Shown piece by piece: positions 1-6,324 of a stretch of 8,117 nucleotides of DNA. This DNA is from Candidatus Pelagibacterales bacterium (GTDB taxonomy: Bacteria; Pseudomonadota; Alphaproteobacteria; TMED109). Below the pieces are notes generated by a model. That model searched no databases. It was not told the origin of the DNA and was given only the letters and a program-made list of their open reading frames with translations. Positions within the stretch are counted from its first letter, which is position 1; each line of letters starts with the position of its first letter. Made by a program: the position numbers and the translations under genes. The stretch covers positions 1 through 8,117 of the forward strand of contig PCCU01000064.1 in assembly GCA_002732015.1 (NCBI GenBank). Direction: 5' to 3'.

Positions 1-1073
1 AAAATAAAGAAATAGATAATATTATAATTGGTGATAGTAAAAAAGTTTTAGAACTAAAATTTTTAATTGAAAAAGTAGCTACCTCAGAGAGCACTGTATT
101 AGTTCTAGGAGAAACAGGCACAGGAAAAGAATTAGTTGCTCAGGCATTGCATAAGTCATCAAAAAGAAAGGGATCTTTCATTCCTGTAAATTGCGCAGCT
201 ATTCCTGCTGAATTATTAGAAAGTGAACTGTTTGGTCATGAAAAAGGAGCATTCACTGGAGCTGAAAAATCACGAATAGGAAGATTTGAGATGTCTTCTG
301 GAGGTACTTTATTTTTAGATGAAATTGGAGATATTTCTCTTTCTTTGCAAGCAAAATTACTAAGAGCATTAGAAAATAAATCTATTCAAAAAGTAGGAGG
401 TGGGAAAGAAATTGCACTGGATTTAAGAATGGTATGCGCTACGCATCAAGATCTAGAGAAAAAAGTATCAGAGGGAACTTTTAGAGCTGACTTATATTAC
501 AGAATTAATGTTTTCCCTATAAATGTTCCAACCTTAGCGGAAAGAAATGAAGATATTCCAATGTTAATGGAATATATGTTAAAAAATTTAAAAAAAAATG
601 AAAAGAAGCTTCCTGAGTTTTCTAATGATGCAGTTGAAGTTCTTAGGAGACATTTATGGCCAGGGAATATAAGAGAACTTAAAAATGTTTTAGAAAGAGC
701 TTATATTTTATTTTCTGATAAAAAAATTGAAAAGAACCATGTTTTAGAAAATCTAATAAGACTAAAAGCTCCTACTTCTAAAGAAGAACAAGAAGCATTA
801 TGGGATGCTACTCAAGAACTAGAGTCCATTGAAAACAATAATTTTAATGAAACTAAAAAAAGTTCTTCTCCTTTACCCCATCCTAAGCACTATGCTGATT
901 GGTTTGATTTTTTTGAAAATATAGATCTTAGAGTTTATCTAAGAGACGTTGAGGTAGTACTTATTGAGTCTGCTTTAAAAAAATCTGATGGTGTAGTTTC
1001 AAAAGCATCTGATTTATTAAAAATAAACAGAACAACATTAATAGAAAAAATGAAAAAACTTCAAATAAATTAA
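1..1073 (+). CDS. fleQ: FleQ/FlrA-like sigma-54-dependent flagellar transcriptional activator (5'-partial)
   Basis: The reading frame is open from the window edge (first full codon at 3), leaving 356 visible residues; the true start and any N-terminal receiver-like domain lie outside. The visible part is a complete sigma-54 activator core. It has Walker A GETGTGKE (108-131), the sigma-54-contacting GAFTGA loop, Walker B LFLDEI, an arginine-finger stretch FRADLYYRINVFPI, and sensor II WPGNIRELKN. After a linker, the C-terminus carries a Fis-type helix-turn-helix ending in RTTLIEKMKK, very like the RTTLVEKMRK ending I know from FleQ and FlrA. Such proteins bind upstream DNA and hydrolyse ATP to open RpoN promoters of flagellar genes. 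Sigma-54 sites occur upstream of fliC and fliS in this window, so these are plausible targets. The gene converges on the fliT-like gene with four bases between stop codons. The family is secure. FleQ rather than FlrC/FlbD rests on the C-terminal resemblance and is less certain. Confidence 0.85.
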   Translation, partial: NKEIDNIIIGDSKKVLELKFLIEKVATSESTVLVLGETGTGKELVAQALHKSSKRKGSFIPVNCAAIPAELLESELFGHEKGAFTGAEKSRIGRFEMSSGGTLFLDEIGDISLSLQAKLLRALENKSIQKVGGGKEIALDLRMVCATHQDLEKKVSEGTFRADLYYRINVFPINVPTLAERNEDIPMLMEYMLKNLKKNEKKLPEFSNDAVEVLRRHLWPGNIRELKNVLERAYILFSDKKIEKNHVLENLIRLKAPTSKEEQEALWDATQELESIENNNFNETKKSSSPLPHPKHYADWFDFFENIDLRVYLRDVEVVLIESALKKSDGVVSKASDLLKINRTTLIEKMKKLQIN

Positions 1074-1090
1074 TCGGTTAATTATTTTTT
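1068..1090 (+). terminator. Weak intrinsic terminator between convergent regulator and fliT-like genes
   Basis: The 16-base sequence AATTAATCGGTTAATT forms a perfect 6-bp stem with a TCGG loop (arms 1068-1073 and 1078-1083). A T-run at 1085-1090 follows on the plus strand. The left arm contains the regulator stop codon (TAA, 1071-1073) and the right arm contains the minus-strand stop codon (1078-1080). The stem is all A-T, so it may be weak. The minus-strand side has no clear U-tract, so it is best read as terminating the plus-strand gene. Confidence 0.5.
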
Positions 1091-1395
1091 GAGTATTCTT
1101 TTATAGTCTTCCTTGTTTTATTAAAATTTTGTTGACTATCAGAAATCAGGGTTTCTGTTTTCTCTATCAGTTCACAATTATTTACCCATACTAACTTAAG
1201 TCTATTTCTATTATTATTATTTAAATTGGCTGCATCTTTAGAGATTTTTTGTAGAATGACCTTTCTTGCCAAATCTAATTTGGTTACTTCACCAAAATTT
1301 CCTATTGTAATACTATCAGCAATTTTTGAAGATAATTGTTCAAGTTTATCAAAACAAGCATCTAGGTCTCTATTGTGGTTTATATTATTACGCAT
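1078..1395 (-). CDS. Small helical FliT-like flagellar chaperone (putative)
   Basis: This 105-residue, charged protein has no signal peptide or membrane segment and is predicted by eye to be almost wholly helical. It is rich in Lys, Asn, Leu and Ile, with heptad-like spacing in its first 50 residues (LDACFDKLEQLSSKIADSI) and its last 30. It starts inside the end of the upstream fliS: ATGCGTAA holds both the start here and the fliS stop, an 8-base overlap implying translational coupling. A GAAGG purine stretch about eight bases before the ATG can serve as its ribosome binding site. FliT proteins are about this size, bind FliD and other late export substrates, and are commonly encoded directly after fliS. 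The call rests on size, helical character and this position, not on a diagnostic motif. It could instead be another small flagellar export chaperone such as FlgN. Confidence 0.5.
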   Translation of the reverse strand: MRNNINHNRDLDACFDKLEQLSSKIADSITIGNFGEVTKLDLARKVILQKISKDAANLNNNNRNRLKLVWVNNCELIEKTETLISDSQQNFNKTRKTIKEYSKNN

Positions 1396-1801
1396 TACTT
1401 AAGCCTTCTTCAAATGATGAAAGTATATTTTTTATAGCATTAGCTGCTTTTATTATATCCTTAACGACTTTTTTAGAATATCCTTTAATTAATTGCTGTC
1501 TGCAATACTCATAAATTTGAAATAGATTTATCGCTAGTTTGTTATTGCTATCAAAGTTTAACGATGTTTGTAAAGCATAAATTGCAGTTAAAGACTTAGT
1601 AAAATGTTTATTTTTTAAATCAAGGTCTTTTTCCTGAGGTTTCCATTCTTTGGTTTTTTCTATACTACTAGCAACTATATTCATTGATCTTTCTAATTCT
1701 TTTAGAATTCCAAAAATTACCTGATTTCCAGACTTTACCGTATTGTAAGAACCCTCTGACTTTTGATATTGTTCTAAATTTTTTGATTTATTTCCGTACA
1801 T
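1388..1801 (-). CDS. fliS: FliS-family flagellin export chaperone (copy 1)
   Basis: The 137-residue product begins MYGNKSKNLEQYQKSEGSY, the classical FliS opening in which MY is followed by a short spacer, YQK and a polar segment. The central stretch LTAIYALQTSLNF followed by LAINLFQIYEYC matches the FliS core, where a helix ending in a SLDxE/F-type turn is followed by an xxNLxxLYxY helix. FliS binds the disordered C-terminus of newly made flagellin in the cytosol, stops premature polymerisation and delivers it to the FlhA export gate. The length is near the usual 120-140. It is the first gene of a two-gene unit with the fliT-like gene. A sigma-54 promoter match lies about 80-95 bases upstream of the start. 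There is no Shine-Dalgarno sequence before the ATG. A second, diverged FliS lies at 4247-4627, so the two may have different clients. Confidence 0.8.
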   Translation of the reverse strand: MYGNKSKNLEQYQKSEGSYNTVKSGNQVIFGILKELERSMNIVASSIEKTKEWKPQEKDLDLKNKHFTKSLTAIYALQTSLNFDSNNKLAINLFQIYEYCRQQLIKGYSKKVVKDIIKAANAIKNILSSFEEGLSNA

Positions 1802-1811
1802 TTGTTATAAA
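1783..1811 (+). promoter_or_regulatory. Sigma-70-like promoter for the 1817 gene (leaderless)
   Basis: TTGATT (1783-1788) and TATAAA (1806-1811) are separated by exactly 17 bases, a fair match to TTGACA-N17-TATAAT. Transcription would start near 1817-1819, on the ATG of the following gene, which also has no Shine-Dalgarno sequence. The promoter overlaps the 5' end of fliS on the other strand. In AT-rich DNA such matches arise by chance, so the confidence is modest. Confidence 0.35.
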
Positions 1812-1816
1812 TAATT

Positions 1817-2155
1817 ATGATTGAAAATTTATCATCTTTACAAAATTATAATAAAGTTAATCCTTTTTCTAAAGTTGATACTGCAAATGGTATGCCAATA
1901 AATAACTATAGAATGGTAGAACCTGTAACAGATAGCATTAGGTCTAAAGAATTTATAGCAAAAGAAAATTTTAGAAATTTATATACCAAAAGTTTTTCAT
2001 TTAGTAATGGAGATAATACAGAACAGTATCTTAAGTCAAAAAATTTACTTACTCCTGTTTATATTAATAATGAAGCAAAAACTAAGTATGACATGATATC
2101 TAAGTTAGAAGTTAGCTTGCCAAAAATTAGACTTCAAGTTAATATCCTTGCCTAA
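1817..2155 (+). CDS. Unrecognised 112-residue protein, divergent from fliS
   Basis: I do not recognise this family. It is a soluble-looking polar protein rich in Asn, Lys and Ser, with no signal peptide, membrane helix, cysteine or obvious catalytic motif. The N-terminal half looks disordered (short polar segments such as NNYRMVEPVTDS), and the end is more amphipathic (ISKLEVSLPKIRLQVNI). An in-frame stop at 1808-1810 makes 1817 the first possible ATG. There is no Shine-Dalgarno sequence, and only 15 bases separate this start from that of fliS on the other strand. The end overlaps the next gene by eight bases, which favours a real operon with the HAD phosphatase. The fliS sigma-54 promoter is buried within it. 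Its length in AT-rich sequence argues for a true gene, but it remains possible that only the downstream gene is real. Confidence 0.55.
   Translation: MIENLSSLQNYNKVNPFSKVDTANGMPINNYRMVEPVTDSIRSKEFIAKENFRNLYTKSFSFSNGDNTEQYLKSKNLLTPVYINNEAKTKYDMISKLEVSLPKIRLQVNILA
1882..1897 (-). promoter_or_regulatory. Sigma-54 promoter for fliS-fliT
   Basis: Read on the minus strand, this is TGGCAT-ACCAT-TTGCA. It has the invariant GG and GC dinucleotides separated by exactly ten bases, as RpoN requires, and differs from the TGGCAC-N5-TTGCW consensus at one less conserved position. The GG is at 1896-1895 and the GC at 1884-1883, predicting a transcript start near 1871 and a leader of about 70 bases before the fliS start at 1801. 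The site lies inside codons of the oppositely oriented gene at 1817-2155. It is very like the two sites before fliC, which supports a shared activator. Confidence 0.65.
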
Positions 2156-2492
2156 AAAAAATACTAAAACATATGCTTTTGATGTTGATGGTGTAATTTG
2201 TTTTTCTATTAATGGAAATTACGAAAAATCTAAACCTTATGTAAGTGCTATAAAAAAAATTAATCAGCTTTATTCAGATGGACATAGAATAATAATTTTT
2301 ACTGCTCGATATATGGGAAGAACAAATAATAATATAGAAAAAGCAAAACAACTTGGTTATGAAAAAACTTTCCAACAATTACAGTCCTGGGGATTACATT
2401 TTCATGAACTTTTTATGGGTAAACCAAGTTACGATATTTTAATTGATGATAAAGCTTTTAATTATAATGAAGATTGGATTGATAAACTTTAA
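2148..2492 (+). CDS. Compact HAD-superfamily phosphatase (capsule-biosynthesis-phosphatase-like), TTG start
   Basis: The 114-residue protein has all the HAD signature motifs in order. Motif I is FDVDGVI, with nucleophile Asp12 and general acid/base Asp14. Motif II is FTAR, with Thr52. The motif III lysine is Lys92 in GKPSYD. Motif IV is LIDDKA, with Asp100 and Asp101 for magnesium. There is no room for a cap domain, so it belongs to the small C0-type phosphatases often found in surface-polysaccharide or sugar-phosphate gene clusters. The substrate cannot be read from sequence. The start is TTG: no in-frame ATG lies between the upstream in-frame stop (2106-2108) and motif I. The eight-base overlap with the preceding gene suggests translational coupling. 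It converges on the ClC gene with two bases between stops. A role in making a nucleotide sugar for surface or flagellin glycans is only a guess. Confidence 0.75.
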   Translation: MPKKNTKTYAFDVDGVICFSINGNYEKSKPYVSAIKKINQLYSDGHRIIIFTARYMGRTNNNIEKAKQLGYEKTFQQLQSWGLHFHELFMGKPSYDILIDDKAFNYNEDWIDKL

Positions 2493-2494
2493 TA

Positions 2495-4180
2495 CTAGCT
2501 TAATTCCTCTTCATTTCTTTCTTTTTCAGCCATCAAGAGAGCATTAAATAAATCACTTTCACTTATAATACCTAAAATCTTACCCTTATCATCTACAATT
2601 GGTATAGACTCACCAACAAAATCTTTAACTTTGTCTATAGCATCTAAAACAGTATCAGAATTAACTAAAGACAAGTAATTTTGAAAATTAGATATATCTA
2701 ACCTCTTTTCTTCTTCTTTTAACTTTAATAACTCAGGCAGATTAACTTTTCCTACAAGTTTACCTTTTGGATCTAATACATACCCTTCACTTACATTAGC
2801 GTTTGATAAAATTTTAATCATTTCTTTAATATTATGTTCAGGAACTAACCTAATATAATTTTTGTTTAATATTTCAACAACTTTGATAGATGCAAGATGA
2901 AGTTTGTCTCTACCTTGATGAATATCAATATTTCTATTTAGTAATAATTGATCAAATGCTGAATAACCAAAAACTTTAGATGAAATTAGATTTGCAAAAC
3001 ATATACTTATTCCAGCTCCTAGAGCTACATTATAATCTGAGGTTAATTCAAATACTATTAAAAGAGTGGCAATAGGCCCACCAATCACTGAGCTTGCTAC
3101 AGCAGCTAAACCAGCAACTGCGAACAAAGAGTGATTAATCTCAACAAAAAACCCTGATAAAAATGCAAAAATACTTCCTGTGCAAACACCTATGAACAAA
3201 GCTGGAGAAAAAATCCCCCCAAATAAGCCTAACCTAATACAAATTACTGTCAAAAAAATCTTTCCTATCAAAAGGAAAACTAAGTAGCCAGCATAAGTTG
3301 GAGCTTCAATTAACGACCTGATTGTATCAGTACCTAAACCCAAAAGCTCTGGTAAAAAAATACCTACTACACCACATATTCCACCCGCAATAATAGGCAA
3401 AAAGAAAACCGGAATTTTTTTTGGAATTTTCAACGGTCCAGTCAGCCCTTTCATATAAACTGAACTTACTAACCCAGACATAATACCCAAAATACCTAAT
3501 AAGAAAATTTCATAAAAGTTAGATATTCCCCCTATATTTGTCTCGAAAAGTGGACTCATTTCATAAAACTCAGTACTAAAAGTATGCGCAACTATAGAAC
3601 TTATTAATATAGGAGCAACAGCCTTTAGCGAAAAATGTCTTACTATTACCTCATGAGCAAATACTAATCCAGCTATAGGAGCACCAAAACCAGAGGAAAC
3701 AGCTGCAGCTGCACCACATGCTAGCAATATATGAGGAGGTGTTTGGTCTTTTAGTAATTTAGAAAAATAATCTCCTAACACACCTCCAAAATGAACCAAT
3801 GGGCCATACTGTCCTACTGAAGCACCTCCAGCTAAAGATACAGCAGAGGCTAAAGTTGATAACAATCCTGCCTCTGTATTAGGTCTTTTACTAGTAACAT
3901 GAGCAGCTAATATACTTTCTGCAGGACCATGCCATCTATCTAAGTTGGCTAATTTAAAAATTATAGCAACTATTATACCAGCAATAATTGGTCCACTAAG
4001 TATTAGAATGGGCTTAGGTAACCCAAGTAATATATGACTATCTCCTCTCAAATAGGCTTGGAAAAAATTAACAAAAGATATGAAACCTTGAACAGCAAAG
4101 GAAACTATTATTCCTATTAGAACGGCAAGTATAATAGGTAGGATAAATCTAAAATCTACACCACGCATAAGCAAAAACAT
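2495..4180 (-). CDS. ClC-family chloride channel/transporter with C-terminal CBS pair
   Basis: The 561-residue inner-membrane protein has a ClC core (about residues 10-415) rich in hydrophobic helices, then two CBS domains (about 430-490 and 500-553; the second carries SIPIVDDKGKILGIISESDL). ClC landmarks are recognisable: GIFSP (322-326), which lines the anion site; AGLVFAHEV (170-178); and the Tyr in FGYSAFD (Tyr406), equivalent to the central anion-coordinating Tyr445 of E. coli ClC. Two functional residues differ. The GREGP gating glutamate is Tyr125 (GQYGP), and the internal proton glutamate after FIIE is Val178. The first selectivity motif, normally GSGIP, reads WHGPAES. Loss of both glutamates suggests passive chloride conduction rather than 2Cl-/H+ exchange. 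The CBS pair probably senses nucleotides. The ATG at 4178-4180 has no Shine-Dalgarno sequence; Met5 is an alternative start. It follows the second fliS by 66 bases, with a possible weak terminator between them. No flagellar role is implied. Confidence 0.9.
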   Translation of the reverse strand: MFLLMRGVDFRFILPIILAVLIGIIVSFAVQGFISFVNFFQAYLRGDSHILLGLPKPILILSGPIIAGIIVAIIFKLANLDRWHGPAESILAAHVTSKRPNTEAGLLSTLASAVSLAGGASVGQYGPLVHFGGVLGDYFSKLLKDQTPPHILLACGAAAAVSSGFGAPIAGLVFAHEVIVRHFSLKAVAPILISSIVAHTFSTEFYEMSPLFETNIGGISNFYEIFLLGILGIMSGLVSSVYMKGLTGPLKIPKKIPVFFLPIIAGGICGVVGIFLPELLGLGTDTIRSLIEAPTYAGYLVFLLIGKIFLTVICIRLGLFGGIFSPALFIGVCTGSIFAFLSGFFVEINHSLFAVAGLAAVASSVIGGPIATLLIVFELTSDYNVALGAGISICFANLISSKVFGYSAFDQLLLNRNIDIHQGRDKLHLASIKVVEILNKNYIRLVPEHNIKEMIKILSNANVSEGYVLDPKGKLVGKVNLPELLKLKEEEKRLDISNFQNYLSLVNSDTVLDAIDKVKDFVGESIPIVDDKGKILGIISESDLFNALLMAEKERNEEELS

Positions 4181-4206
4181 GATAACATAGTTACAGCTAT
4201 CATGTT
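4176..4206. repeat. Inverted repeat overlapping the ClC start codon
   Basis: Perfect 9-base arms, AACATGATA (4176-4184) and TATCATGTT (4198-4206), are separated by 13 bases, and the inner arm covers the ClC ATG (4178-4180). In the minus-strand transcript the start codon would be paired, and the stem is followed by a short U-run. An alternative pairing, ATAACAT (4182-4188) with ATGTTAT (4202-4208), is also possible. It could be an operator, a start-sequestering hairpin or a weak terminator. AT-rich chance is not excluded. Confidence 0.4.
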
Positions 4207-4232
4207 ATTACTTTTTTGCTACCAATGTTAAA

Positions 4233-4259
4233 AAAAGTATTTTAATTTATGCTACTTTT
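4233..4259 (-). terminator. Possible weak intrinsic terminator at the end of the second fliS
   Basis: On the minus strand AAAAGTA (4259-4253) pairs with TACTTTT (4239-4233), giving a 7-bp stem with a 13-base loop. The right arm runs on into two more Ts, giving seven consecutive Ts before AAC. The left arm lies inside the last codons of the second fliS and its stop codon is in the loop. The stem is mostly A-T, so termination may be leaky and let transcripts continue into the ClC gene. Confidence 0.35.
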
Positions 4260-4627
4260 GAGGAGATACCTTTCCAACCTTCTAATATTTCATTTGAGAC
4301 AAATAAAGCACTTTGCATTAAGTCAACTTTATCCTTTTCAATGTATATCTTGGTTGCAAATCTTATGTGTCTGTATAGATAATTTAAATTATCAGCAATT
4401 TCTCCTCCCTCTTTAAAATCTAAACAGTTTTGCAGAGAGAAAGCTATTTTTTCTGCCTTTTGTGCAAGTTCTTTGGCACTATCAAGGTTACCTTTATCCA
4501 TAGATTTAATAGAATCTGATAGGTGCTCATTTAGACCTTGTAGCAATTCAGAAATTATAGAGTATGGATTTAATTTTTCCATGTCTTGACTAATTTTACT
4601 AGATTTATATTTATTAATTTTTTTCAT
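4247..4627 (-). CDS. fliS: FliS-family flagellin export chaperone (copy 2, diverged N-terminus)
   Basis: The 126-residue helical protein has clear FliS core motifs. LAQKAEKIAFSLQNCLDFKEGGEIADNL is spread over residues 54-81, and NYLYRHIRFATKIYI (82-96) corresponds to the LYxYmxxRLxxA helix of FliS. A C-terminal EILEGWKGI matches the xELrxAW ending. The usual MYxxxxYQ opening is replaced by a lysine-rich MKKINKYKSSK segment, so the N-terminal cap that closes the flagellin-binding groove differs. The gene follows fliD by 48 bases in the standard fliC-fliD-fliS order, with a strong Shine-Dalgarno sequence. It most likely chaperones the flagellin encoded two genes upstream. It shares little obvious identity with the FliS at 1388-1801, which suggests old divergence or separate acquisition rather than recent duplication. 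Confidence 0.8.
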   Translation of the reverse strand: MKKINKYKSSKISQDMEKLNPYSIISELLQGLNEHLSDSIKSMDKGNLDSAKELAQKAEKIAFSLQNCLDFKEGGEIADNLNYLYRHIRFATKIYIEKDKVDLMQSALFVSNEILEGWKGISSKVA

Positions 4628-4632
4628 AAAAA

Positions 4633-4639
4633 CTCCTCT
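4633..4639 (-). promoter_or_regulatory. Strong ribosome binding site for the second fliS
   Basis: The minus strand reads AGAGGAG five bases before the ATG at 4627, a near-perfect match to the 16S anti-Shine-Dalgarno. It supports this start and independent translation within the fliC-fliD-fliS transcript. Confidence 0.75.
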
Positions 4640-4675
4640 ATAAATATAACAACGACTTATTTAGAAAAGTTTTAC

Positions 4676-6307
4676 TTAATCTTTGCTTTTTAACATCTGT
4701 GTTAAATAATCGCCAGTATCTTTTAGACCAGCGACAGCAGTCTCCATAGAAGCATATTGCATAGCAAATCTTTGTTCAAGTTTAGCCATTCTTTCATCAA
4801 GTACAACTTTTTGATCTGCTAGGTCTCTTAAATTATCACTCAAACTAGATAACCTATTTTGGATATCTCCATCAAATGCAAGAAAACTAGTAAGGCTCTC
4901 ATCTACTAAAGTCATTAGAGACTTTCCATAATATACATTTGCAGCAGTTAAGCTAGAATCAGTAATATTTAGTATTAACCCTGAGGAGTCACCAGAACTA
5001 GAAGTATACTCAGTACCACTCTGACTCATTGCTGAACCATCAATAAGAAAGTTACCTCCAGATTTTGTTATACTAAAACTACCTGGTTTAGTATTTGCGC
5101 CTAATGCTTTTACACTTAAATCAGCGCTGTCAGTCGTTAATTGATTTTTAAATATTGCATCTACTACTTTAGGATTTTTTTCAAAAGTATTTTTAAGTGT
5201 ATTGGTATTTATTCCTAATGTTCCATCTCTATTAGTTTGTACTCCTAACAGAGACAATGTATATGGACCATCTTCATAACCTTTAATTGATTGTGATGTA
5301 TAATTTCTTAATTCTCTTTGAATTCTTCGTGCAAGCGAGTCACCTGATAATGGGCCAGCTTCTTCGCCTGTATTAGACTGCATAGACATAGCGGATATCC
5401 CAGCATAAATTACATTGTAGGAGTCAATAAAATCTTTTAACAAATTTTCTATAGTGCTCAAATTTTGTGAACTACTTATTTTTATTGCACTGCTGTTAGT
5501 TGTCAATAAATTTAGCTCATATCCTATAAATAAGTCTGCTATAGTATTTGAAGTCCTTGTCATAGATATTCCATCAACAGTAAAAGCCGCATCTACACCA
5601 TCTGCTGTTTGGGTTAAATTTTTAGTAGATGTTGTATAGGAAAAATTATTAGTCAAATCTGAAGAAGATCCCCCTCCTGGAGTAATTCTTAATTCATTGC
5701 TTGCTCCACTTTTTCCTTTCATAACTAACACATAACCTGTACCATTATAAAGAATTGTAGCTTCAGCATTATCGGTAGCATTATTAATAGCATCTCTAAG
5801 TTGAGTAAGAGTTGTACTAGAAGTTGTATTAATAGTTATTGAAGAGTTAGAATTAGCAGTAAATGTGTCGTTAGCAGAGGAAGTAGTACTCCAAGTTCCA
5901 AAATCAATAACTAATGAACCTGCCCCAACCAAAGAACCATTTGAACTATATGCACCTGTTGCTAATGTGTGAGTACTTGCTAGAGTGTTTACTACCAATG
6001 ATGAGTCAATTTCATCACTTCCAGTAGTTCCAGAAGTTGTGAATGTTGCAACTGTAGTGTTACTAGAAGATCCTACATGGCTTGCTGCATTAGAATCTTT
6101 TATTGTTCTTACTGACTCTCTAAAGCCTTTAATTTCACTTTTTAAAATACTATATGCAGAAATTTTATTTTGGGCTTGTTCTTCATTACGTTCAATTCTA
6201 TCTAATGCAGGAGCTTTTTCTGCATTTACCAAAGCAGCAATGATCTCAGAATTATTCATTCCAGATCCAATGTTTAGTTTAGATAGTATTTCTGGCGTTG
6301 CTGCCAT
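4676..6307 (-). CDS. fliD: Flagellar filament cap protein FliD (HAP2)
   Basis: The 543-residue secreted protein forms the cap under which flagellin subunits fold at the filament tip. The N-terminal FliD domain (about 10-115) has the typical NIGSGMNNSEIIAALVNAEK segment and a coiled stretch KISAYSILKSEIKGF. The C-terminal domain (about 235-525) begins at ADGVDAAFTVDGISMTRTSNTI, spread over 236-255, the signature junction before the GYELNLL strand. It ends in the helical LAKLEQRF-like region (MAKLEQRFAMQYASME) and DYLTQML. Between them (about 75-230) is a Ser/Thr-rich variable region, the surface-exposed part that differs between species. There is no Sec signal, as expected for type III export. 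It starts 17 bases after the fliC stop; AAAGAGAA upstream is a moderate ribosome binding site. It lies between fliC and fliS and is almost certainly co-transcribed with them from the sigma-54 promoters before fliC. Confidence 0.93.
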   Translation of the reverse strand: MAATPEILSKLNIGSGMNNSEIIAALVNAEKAPALDRIERNEEQAQNKISAYSILKSEIKGFRESVRTIKDSNAASHVGSSSNTTVATFTTSGTTGSDEIDSSLVVNTLASTHTLATGAYSSNGSLVGAGSLVIDFGTWSTTSSANDTFTANSNSSITINTTSSTTLTQLRDAINNATDNAEATILYNGTGYVLVMKGKSGASNELRITPGGGSSSDLTNNFSYTTSTKNLTQTADGVDAAFTVDGISMTRTSNTIADLFIGYELNLLTTNSSAIKISSSQNLSTIENLLKDFIDSYNVIYAGISAMSMQSNTGEEAGPLSGDSLARRIQRELRNYTSQSIKGYEDGPYTLSLLGVQTNRDGTLGINTNTLKNTFEKNPKVVDAIFKNQLTTDSADLSVKALGANTKPGSFSITKSGGNFLIDGSAMSQSGTEYTSSSGDSSGLILNITDSSLTAANVYYGKSLMTLVDESLTSFLAFDGDIQNRLSSLSDNLRDLADQKVVLDERMAKLEQRFAMQYASMETAVAGLKDTGDYLTQMLKSKD

Positions 6308-6324
6308 TTATTTATTCTCTTTTT

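Noticed and set aside
1326..1514. 62-residue plus-strand open frame
   Set aside because: It lies fully opposite the overlapping fliS and fliT-like genes, has no ribosome binding site and shows no family resemblance.
2490..2500. A terminator between the convergent HAD and ClC genes
   Set aside because: Only two bases separate the stops, and I found no stem with a following T-run on either strand.
3918..3938. TGCAGGACCATGCCA in the ClC gene as a sigma-54 promoter
   Set aside because: Spacing is one base short and the -12 box lacks the TTGC form on the minus strand.
4472..4490. Plus-strand TTTGGCACTATCAAGGTTA as a sigma-54 promoter
   Set aside because: The -24 half is good, but the -12 position reads GG/GT rather than GC at the right spacing, and it points antisense into fliD inside the second fliS.
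5454..5639. 61-residue plus-strand open frame
   Set aside because: Antisense to fliD, hydrophobic only as a by-product of the complementary Ser/Thr/Asn codons, with no start signals.
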